Shown: positions 56,628-64,000 of the stretch, piece by piece
Position numbering within the stretch: the stretch's first letter is position 1
Layout of the letters: each line of letters opens with the position of its first letter
Assembly (NCBI RefSeq): GCF_902459465.1
Contig: NC_047063.1
Span: 18,007,685 to 18,071,684 of the forward strand
Reading direction: 5' to 3'
DNA length: 64,000 nt
Source of the DNA: Asterias rubens
Taxonomy: Eukaryota; Echinodermata; Asteroidea; Forcipulatida; Asteriidae
The notes under the pieces: generated by a model
What the model saw: the letters and a program-made list of their open reading frames with translations, nothing else
Told to the model about the DNA's origin: nothing
Databases searched by the model: none
Made by a program: the position numbers and the translations under genes

Positions 56628-57261
56628 TTTTGAAAAACATTATTTGATTGAATTAGCCTAGGACCTGTTTCCTGTTGTGTTATAATTTTTTTTTTTAAGG
56701 TAAATTAATTATTTTATTGAAACATTTTTGCTGCCTGGTCTGGTGAGTTTTCAAGGGGAAGGTGCCAAAGAGTCCGGTAATGCGACATTCGGTCACCCCT
56801 CACACACTCCCACTGCTAGACTCTAGAGTATTTATGGGGCTACCCCCCTCCCCCAACCCCACCCCACCCCCCGGCCCCCACAGCAAACTGAACTGACAGA
56901 ATGCACGAATTTATGTGTACAGCATGCAATCCAGTGTGACACACGGTGACACTGTTAGTGTCAGTCCGGAAACTGGACCGCACCTAAAACTAACAAAACA
57001 AAAACTCTCCCAAATTGGGACTCGGCATTTTCTGAAACATGTGAGAGTTAACACTTGTTTTTACTCCTTGCTTTAATAAAGAACGTATATCTAAGACATC
57101 TCCGCAGTAATAGAAAAACCCACCCCAAAACAAACAGTCTTACCGTGAGATTCAACGATGATGTTGCTAGCCATTCGATCGACAACATGAATGATCACTC
57201 GTGTCGTACATTAGACTGGTCCCCCGTCTTTTACGAGCACGCATCGGAGTGTGGCGTCTGG

Positions 57262-57440
57262 GCTCTATTTCATAAAGCCACAAAAAAAAACTTGCTAAGC
57301 ACATAAAAGTGCTGTTTAGCATAACTAATTACTTTAAGTTTTTTTTATTGTTTTGACTTATGCTCAACTCAATTTTGCTAAGCAAAGCCAAAGAAAATTG
57401 TAAAGCAGCATTTTCTGCTTGAGTGAAATTGACCCCTGAT
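57262..57440. mobile_element. GGGCTCTATTTCATAAAG element
   Basis: GGGCTCTATTTCATAAAGCC with AACTTGCTAAGCAC at the left and AGCAGCATTTTCTGCTTGAG TGAAATTGACCCC at the right; distant member of the GGGCCCAATTTCATA family. It lies about 220 bases before the desulfhydrase start codon. Confidence 0.5.
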
Positions 57441-57657
57441 GTCATGTCCAATGACAACAATGGGCATAATAGAAAATTGTTTGCTCATGGCACGGGCTAG
57501 GTAGACTGTAGGTTTGTGACCTCCATGGTGTGCGACGCTGTGAGTTTGTTGTCTAGACCTGTGTATAATTTTAGGCGAATATAGAGGGGACACTCTACCT
57601 CCTGCCTCACGACATCTCATGGGAAGTTGAGGTCACCCCTTAAGAAGTGAGACAATA

Positions 57658-60600
57658 ATGGAGACAACTAAAAGGTTGACCGCATCATCATGTGATGGTC
57701 CTGTACCATCAGATTTCTTGTTGCAATATAATCCTGCTGATTGGATGAAACAACTTCAACTCATTCCAAAGTACAGAGTTAAGGTTTGTGAAGTTTATTG
57801 AGATTCATAAGAAAGCTGGAAAAAAGTACTTTATCTTGTCTTATTTTGTTAATGTTTTAAAACCCTCAACTCAATCAAAATGTTATGCCATTCTTGACAA
57901 ATTAGAACTATTGTTGCCAATCACTGGTTACTACTACCTACTAGCCAAAAAAGACCGGAAAACTTTCTGATACTGATCTGACACCACTTTTCCACTAGTT
58001 TTCTCAATAGAAAAGGAATAATTTCAAACCAATGATTTGTGGTGGAGGCACTGGCAGGATGGTGAAGCTGTTCTGAGTCTTTCTCAAAAACACAAACGAA
58101 GTAGATGAACAAAACGAGGCTAACATTTAAGCAAAAAAACAAATACTGATAGTGATAAACATCTTTTTTTTTTAAACAAAGGATACTCTCATCAGCAGAC
58201 TTCGTGTATTTTGTTGTTGTCTGTCAATAGAAGAAACCCCCAAGTAAATAGGGGACTTTTCTGCAGTGTCATCTATGTATTTTTGTAAAATAAGTCAAAG
58301 ATAAAATGAAGTTCTTCTGAAGTTGAGCAGCTCCACATTGTTGGAAGTGTCTGCGATTCAAGACTTAATTGCCAAAAGAGATAATACACATTTTATTTGG
58401 CAAGTTTTACAAATAGTTAGTTCTTATCATCCACCATTCTAAAGTTTCAAACATCACTTCAACGTTTTAAATATCCCTTCAAGTTTGCTACTCAAAAACA
58501 TTTGAGTAGAAACCTTGAAAATCTTAAGGGCCATAATGAAGTGATACATTTTTTCAATGAAACAATAATTATTTCCTTTGTGACAAACATTTTCAAATTC
58601 TCCTTTGATTATTATTATTTACAGCTAGTCCATGGAGTCACCCCTATCCAGAGATGGTACCTTCCTAACGTCCCAGCAAATTTTGAAATCCACATCAAAC
58701 GAGATGACCTGACAGGATGTGAACTTTCCGGTAACAAGGTAAAGAAATTCAATGAAACTGCAGGGAACGATTTGGTCGAGCAATTTTGTGCACACTGACC
58801 TCGTGGACTAACGCGGTAGGCCATTTATGGGAGTCAAATTGTTGACTCCCATAAATGGCCAACTGTGTTAGTTCGAAAAGTAAAAGGAAAACCACGCAAT
58901 TTTGAGGCAAACTTGTGCGGATCATTGTATTCGACTTTGAAAACATCTTTCTAACCATATGCATTTCATAACCAACGGTTACAAACGCTTTTTATAGACC
59001 AACTCGTCCAATCCAAGGCAACGTGTTCCTTTAATATTGAGTAGCAAAAGAAGATTTTTTGAGCAGCAATCGAAACATTTTGTGTAGCATTTTGCTTTGC
59101 TATACAAGGGAAAATTGTTCACACTGCACTGAAAAGATTTGATTATATTTGTTGTGCCAGTGAAACCATCATAGAGGTTAATTTGATTGTTTACATGAAC
59201 ATTTAGTTCTCGCAATGAAACTTTTGAATGCCTTACTGAAATGTAAAGTAACCTGCAAAGAAAATGCAATCTTTGCAACTGATAATAGTTGGCAAATAAA
59301 CGACATTAAAGGCAGTGGACACTATTGGTAATTACTTAAAATAATTATTAGCATAAAACCTTTCTTGGTGACGAGTAATGGGGAGAGGTTGATGGTATAA
59401 AACCTTGTAAGAAACAGCTCCCTCTGAAGTTTAGAACTTGAGGTCTCGAAATCAACCATCTAAACGCACAGAACTTCGTGTAACAAGGGTGTTTTTTCTT
59501 TCATTATTATCTCGTAAGTTCGATGACCGATTGAGCTCAAATTTTCACAGGTTTATTATTTTATGCATATGTTGAGATACACCAACTGTGAAGGCTAGTC
59601 TTTGACAATTACCAATAGTGTCCACTGGCTTTAAAACTTAAATTAAAACTTGAATTGGTGGGGGGGGGGGGGATTTTCTCACAACGTTCTGGTAACTAGG
59701 AGTTTTATGACACTGAAAGATTTGTTGTTTGTTGTGACAGTGGAACCATAGTTTGGGTTAATTTATAATATTGTTTACTGATATGTCAAGCACCCTGTAA
59801 GATGCAATCTTTGCAACTGACAACAGTTAACAAAATAACACAAAATTTAAAACTTAAACTTGGGGGTAATTTTTTCACAACTATTTCTCAGTACATTAGA
59901 TACTGGTAGGCCTATATATTAAGTTGATCAGATGGTTCATTTTTTTTTTTGGGGGGGGGGGGTTGTTGTTATTGAATTGTCATCATTTTCTATTCCTTCA
60001 ATGAGTAAATGTTCTTGTTTTCCCCTTGCAGGCTCGTAAGCTTGAGTTCCTCCTTGCTGATGCCATCAATCAAGGCTGTACCTCCGTCATCACATGTGGA
60101 TCTTCACAATCAAACCATTGTCGAGCTACTGCCATAGCCGCGAGACAGCTTGGTCTGGAACCCCACCTTCTAGTCAGATCTCCTGTCTCAGTAAGTTCAA
60201 ACGATGAAACGTTCTTTGAATCAACTATACTAGCCATTTGACGTTGTCTGGTTCCTAATCCTCATGGTGACAGTGAAAGTTCTGGTTCTCATTTAATAAT
60301 GAGACGAGACTTATTTTTTCCATCCAGCCTCAGTTCGAGTTTCATTTGATTTAATGGAAGACAAACAAGATGGTCACACAGTGATAATGTTTACTGAACT
60401 CCTTTCTGTGCAGGATCCAAATGAAGTTGTTTGTACAGCTAATATGTTCCTCAACCGCCTGATTGGAGCACACATTTATCTGCTGCCTAAGACATCTCAT
60501 ATTATAACAGATATAACACCTCGTATGGATCAACTGGTACAGAAAATAAAGTAAGTTAATAACACTGTGCTGCTTTTGAATTGCTTCTGTAAATGGGAAA

Positions 60601-63600
60601 AAAATTACTTGGAGTGTCTGTTGCCACTTAGTGTCACAAAACTGACCATTGGTTATAACCAATTAAGTACTGACCCAGTTTTAGTATTGACCAAGTTTTT
60701 ATACTGGTCCGGTATTATTATTACTGGTTTATGGTAAAAAAAACATGTTTGTCGCAGTCCAAAGACTGAATTAAAATACAGATTTTGTTTAGACCTAGTT
60801 TTACTACTGACCCAGTGTTAGTACTAACCTATAGTTTCAGTATTGACCCAGTTTTAGTACTGACCCAGTTTTAGTACGGACAAGTTTTAGTATTGATTCG
60901 GCTGTAGTACGTCCTTGTTGTTTTGTTGACCAAATTGTAGTACAGACACAATTGTAGTACTGACCCAGTGAAGTACTGACCCAATTGTAGTACTGACCCA
61001 GTTGAAGTACTGACCCAATCGTAGTACTGACCCAGTTGAAGTACTGACCCAATCGTAGTACTGACCCAGTTGAAGTACTGACCCAATTGTAGTGGTGACT
61101 CAGTTGCCGTACTGTGAGTACTGACCAAGTTGTAGTTGTGAACTTGTTGTCACTGACCCAGTTTTAGTACTGACTTGCTTTATGTACTGACCTAGTACTC
61201 TGTATTTCTTATTGATACTGACGGGAGACAGGTGAGAAGGTCTATCCATTACCAATTGGTGGCTAGAAAGCAGTAGGCTTGGCTATATATGGAAGGACCC
61301 AGTTTTAGTACTGACCTATAGTAGTAGCACTGACCCAGTTGTAGTACTGACTCGCTTTATGTACTGACCCAGTACTCTGTATTTCTTATTGATACTGACG
61401 GGAGACAACTGTGAGAAGGTCTATCTGTGAGAAGTTCTATCCATTACCAATTGGTGGCTAGAAAGCAGTAACATAACACCAAATAAAAAGTCACAGACTA
61501 ATGGCATTTGGTTAACAATAAAATTACATCAAAAATATATGTACAAATTTATATGTTAATACAATAATATTAAAAATAAAACTAGGGTTAAACAGACAAA
61601 CAGGAATTGGGGAATTGGGAAAACAGCCCTAAGAAGGGGTGGGGAATTTGTGGACACAAAATTAAAACAAACAAAATGGAATTTAAAACAAAACAGCAAC
61701 ATTCTGGAGGCAAGGGGGATTTGGACACAACGGGAGCACATAGGAAATGAAAGGGACCTGTTAACATGAACTGATTGAGTTGAACATCAGGAGCATTGAG
61801 GGGACAGGCGAGCTTTTGTATCTTCGAGTTTTTATCTGAAGGTGTTCCAATTGCCTGGTATTTCTTAGAGTATGATCTGACAAATGAGTAGATTTACGTT
61901 CTGGGGGGAGGAGGTGGCGATGATTATCAGAAGTGAGCTGAGATTTGGCAAATGTTAGTATGGAAGGATGTAGTTGCAGTAGGCCCTACTGACCCAGTTT
62001 TAGTACTGAACTAGTAGTATTACTGACCTAGTAGAAGTAGTACTGACCCAGTATTGTTGATCTCTCATTGATACAGAGAGGAGACGGGTGAGAAGGCCTA
62101 TCCAATAACCCTAGGTGGCTCTACAGCAGTAGGTTTATATGGCTATTTGGAAGGATTCAGGGAGCTACTGGATCAGGTGAGGATGTTGCAAGTTAATAAT
62201 GAAAGGAAAATACCCTTGTTGCACAAGTGTGTGTGCTTTCGTATGCCTAAAAACAGGCTTCAGGTCTGAAGTATTGATATTTGAGTGAGAATTTACCTCT
62301 TTTTCAAAAAAGTTTGTTACTTCAGAGAGGGAGCCGTTTCTCACAATGTGATTATACTATCGACAGGTCTCCATTGCTTGTTTCCAAGTAAGTTTTAATG
62401 CTAACAATTATTTTGAGTAATAAATACCAATAGTGTTCATCCAGTGCCTTTTTAACAACCAATGCTGACCAGGCCCTGAATGTCATAAAGATGTTTAGCA
62501 GAAAATACTGCTTGGCTAATTCCTTTGCTTAGCAAAATAGTTGCACCAGTCACAACAATGCAAAGTTTAAGTAATAGTTCTTTGAAAATACCCAGAGGCA
62601 TACTACTCGGTTATAATTCCAATACACAACCTTTTCCATTTGCATGGTGGTCTAGTAGTTATGACATCTACTATAGAATTTCTATAGCAGACGTCTGACT
62701 AGTAGACCACTGAGCTTGCCCGTTATCTAGAGGCAGTTGGAATTCTATATTTTCAGGTGTATGCTATCATACACTTTTAAAATGTTCACAGCTTCGTTAA
62801 CTTGGTTAACTGTAACCATTGTTTAATTTGAACTAGGGTGTTGCAGACCAGTTTACAGACATCGTCATTACATGTGGAAGCAGTGGTTCGGCTGCTGGTC
62901 TGGCTCTTGCCAACTACCTCACCGGCTCCAGACTGAAGTAAGTGCCAACCCACCATATGTCAATGTGATATGACAGACCAAAATTTTCACCCGTCTGTAG
63001 ATCACCTAGTAGATGCTCTGTTTGTCTTATAGACCTATATGCATATTATGCCCTCACCTAGAGGTAAACAAGCGGCCGTTCATTAGCCAAACCTGTGCGT
63101 CACATGTACAAATCTGTGCTTAATGATTGTTTTGTCATCGTTTTATTACCTCTAAGATGGCAACTGGATGACGTCAATGCATAAGGTCTATTTGGAAAGA
63201 CATTTGGCCATAATTGCTTCTCTTCTCACAGGAGTATCAAGGGTGTCCTTTGAGGGTTATGATAGTAGATGTGAGATGTTTATACTCCTTGGGTGTTGAT
63301 AAAGTTCTCTTAATAGTTGAATATGAAAGGTTGTGGGTTCGTGTCCAACCTGAGGTGCATTCTGAAATTGAGTGCTTTATCACAAATCAGTGTCATGGCA
63401 AACATTTATCAAGTGGCAGCTAAAACATTAATAAAACAAATCAAAATGTTTCTCAAAGGGTACATGGCTTCATTGTCGCGTATGACTCCAAGTTCCACCA
63501 TAAATGGATCAATGACGTCTACAAGGAAGTGGATGCAAAGGATAGCAACGGTGAAGTCTTACAGTCCGAGGACATTGTCAACTTAGTAGATGGAGTCATA

Positions 63601-63637
63601 GGAGGTGGTCACCACCATTCAACCCAGGAGCAACTAG
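57658..63637 (+). CDS. D-cysteine desulfhydrase / ACC deaminase-like PLP enzyme, 3' end beyond window
   Basis: PLP-dependent fold-II enzyme that, by family, breaks D-cysteine to pyruvate, ammonia and H2S, or deaminates 1-aminocyclopropane-1-carboxylate. Seven coding exons: 57658-57783, 58625-58738, 60032-60190, 60414-60550, 62077-62176, 62837-62937, 63459-63637; phases 0, 0, 0, 2, 0, 2, 1 all agree. 305 residues are seen; relatives suggest some 60-80 more. Start ATAATGG has a good context. Motifs: [17 protein letters not shown], with the PLP lysine at residue 80 ending exon 2; [24 protein letters not shown] (Asn108 is cofactor- or substrate-contacting in the family); [26 protein letters not shown], the glycine-rich phosphate-binding loop. 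The C-terminal catalytic-tyrosine region lies outside. Intron 4 holds two dead copies of exon 5. Substrate cannot be decided from sequence. Confidence 0.9.
58807..58874. repeat. Hairpin with perfect 19-bp arms in desulfhydrase intron 2
   Basis: GGCCATTTATGGGAGTCAA (58819-58837), four-base loop, TTGACTCCCATAAATGGCC (58842-58860). Weaker outer pairing of ACTAACGCGGT with AACTGTGTTAGT. Confidence 0.85.
59308..59634 (-). mobile_element. MITE family A, inverted orientation, desulfhydrase intron 2
   Basis: Begins TTAAAGGCAGTGGACACTAT and ends CCAATAGTGTCCACTGGCTT. The interior runs in the opposite sense to the copies at 34172 and 51523 (CTTTCTTGGTGACGAGTAAT, then ACAGCTCCCTCTGAAG, then GACCGATTGAGCTCAAATTT). 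Confidence 0.85.
61203..61299 (+). pseudogene. Dead copy 1 of desulfhydrase exon 5
   Basis: Aligns with 62067-62165: TTATTGATACTGACGGGAGA, then CAGGTGAGAAGGTCTATCCA, then TTACCAATTGGTGGCTAGAA. Compared with the real exon, the acceptor ATACAG has become ATACTG, and an in-frame TAG replaces the serine codon of GGST. It cannot be used as a normal exon. Confidence 0.85.
61378..61472 (+). pseudogene. Dead copy 2 of desulfhydrase exon 5
   Basis: Starts with the same TGTATTTCTTATTGATACTG as copy 1, so it derives from copy 1 or vice versa. It has an extra insertion (GAAGGTCTATCTGTGAGAAG), which disrupts the frame, and stops after GGCTAGAAAGCAGTA. Confidence 0.85.
61473..61975. other. Intron 4 sequence without recognised features
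   Basis: Contains ACCAAATAAAAAGTCACAGA CTAATGGC, which is the inverse of a segment near 45590-45615 (GCCATTAGTCTGCGACTTTT), marking another dispersed repeat. The rest, including the A-rich part 61550-61700, is unassigned. Confidence 0.5.
62180..62458 (+). mobile_element. MITE family A, 5'-truncated, directly after exon 5
   Basis: GTTGCAAGTTAATAATGAAA (interior of family A) begins within 15 bases of the exon 5 donor and runs through CTTCAGAGAGGGAGCCGTTT to CCAATAGTGTTCATCCAGTG CC. The 5' part of the element is missing. Confidence 0.7.
62647..62710. repeat. Palindrome of two head-to-head tRNA A-box-like sequences
   Basis: GTGGTCTAGTAGTTATGACA followed by TCTACTATAGAA is mirrored by TTCTATAGCAGACGTCTGAC followed by TAGTAGACCAC. 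The left arm resembles the tRNA-like head at 43713. Confidence 0.7.
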
Positions 63638-64000
63638 GTAAATAGAAAACAGGAATAGAATGAAGTCATTGAACAAAGTCTTTATATACTTGATTCTGTT
63701 GGAATTTGCGATGTAAACTTAACATAGTGTACTTTAAGTATCTTGCCTGCCAAGTAATGCCCTGGAATGTTCAAGGTGACTATTTTTCAGGATTGTAGGT
63801 TTCGAGACCAGTCTCAGTATTGAGACTGCTCTCAGAGGGAAGGTCTTTTGGTCTTGGTCCCAGACTTTCTGTCTTGAGTACAACTGCTCTTTCAAGAGTG
63901 TTGTTTTCTCACCTATCATCTCAAATTGAACTAAGATGAGTAAGAGGAAGCTAGCATCATTGTTGTTGGTGATAGAAGGAGGTCTGGCATATCTCAAGAA
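63638..64000 (+). other. Start of desulfhydrase intron 7
   Basis: Begins at the donor CTAG/GTAAAT. GAGACCAGTCTC AGTATTGAGACTGCTCTC at about 63803-63835 is a short inverted repeat. No further exon is visible before the window ends. Confidence 0.6.

Larger units (their letters stand above)
60660..62065. repeat. 17-bp minisatellite in desulfhydrase intron 4
   Basis: GTACTGACCCAATTGTA / GTACTGACCCAGTTGAA units, homogeneous at 60950-61090 and increasingly diverged outward on both sides; scattered units continue to 62055, right up to exon 5. The array also surrounds the two exon 5 copies at 61203 and 61378. Minus-strand frames rich in [10 protein letters not shown] come from the repeat. Confidence 0.9.

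Noticed and set aside
58502-58798. 98-codon frame starting at 58502
   Set aside because: It contains desulfhydrase exon 2 (58625-58738), but the first 41 codons are intron sequence before the acceptor TTTACAG and the end reads into intron 2.

Overview
This is eukaryotic, AT-rich, intron-bearing animal DNA. Coding exons are short, have GT-AG borders, and lie inside large introns full of transposon debris. The dense mix of short inverted-repeat elements, tRNA-derived SINEs and minisatellites, together with an animal gene of the plant/bacterial D-cysteine desulfhydrase type, suggests a marine deuterostome. An echinoderm, probably a sea star, is my best guess; this is inference, not proof. I found no bacterial operons, rRNA genes, CRISPR arrays or viral coding regions.

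Three genes are well supported. (1) A small secreted WAP (four-disulfide-core) protein on the + strand, with two exons at 29415-29529 and 30811-31193 and a TATA box just upstream. (2) A complete 11-exon inositol-pentakisphosphate 2-kinase (IPPK) gene on the - strand, 54793 down to 41180, predicted at 435 aa. (3) The first seven coding exons of a D-cysteine desulfhydrase / ACC-deaminase-like PLP enzyme on the + strand, 57658-63637. Its C-terminal exon or exons lie beyond the window. IPPK and the desulfhydrase are divergent, with about 2.9 kb between their start codons. A fourth, weaker candidate is a short three-exon open frame at 3412-5503.

Layout: 1-2.3 kb is a tandemly duplicated exon-like block carrying a 28-bp minisatellite. 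2.3-6.1 kb holds MITE-like elements, the weak three-exon candidate and a 76-bp minisatellite. 6.4-9.14 kb is a 25-bp minisatellite in which most units look like a branch point plus 3' splice site. 10.3-14.6 kb and 22.3-24.5 kb are two arms of related exon-like sequence in opposite orientation. Between them lies a 3.8-kb array of 54-bp units (16.9-20.7 kb). 24.5-29.3 kb holds a SINE, a long hairpin and a roughly 117-bp tandem array. 31.2-41.1 kb has no convincing gene, only repeats and fold-back elements. 41.2-54.8 kb is IPPK, whose introns are loaded with SINEs, MITEs and microsatellites. 54.8-57.6 kb is the divergent intergenic region with several inverted-repeat elements. 57.6-64 kb is the desulfhydrase, with a 17-bp minisatellite and two dead copies of its own exon 5 in intron 4.

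The genes do not form an obvious pathway. IPPK makes inositol hexakisphosphate, the desulfhydrase would act on small amino acids, and the WAP protein is probably an extracellular inhibitor or defence protein. The most unusual content is structural: splice-signal-bearing minisatellites, mirrored exon clusters and in-gene exon duplication.
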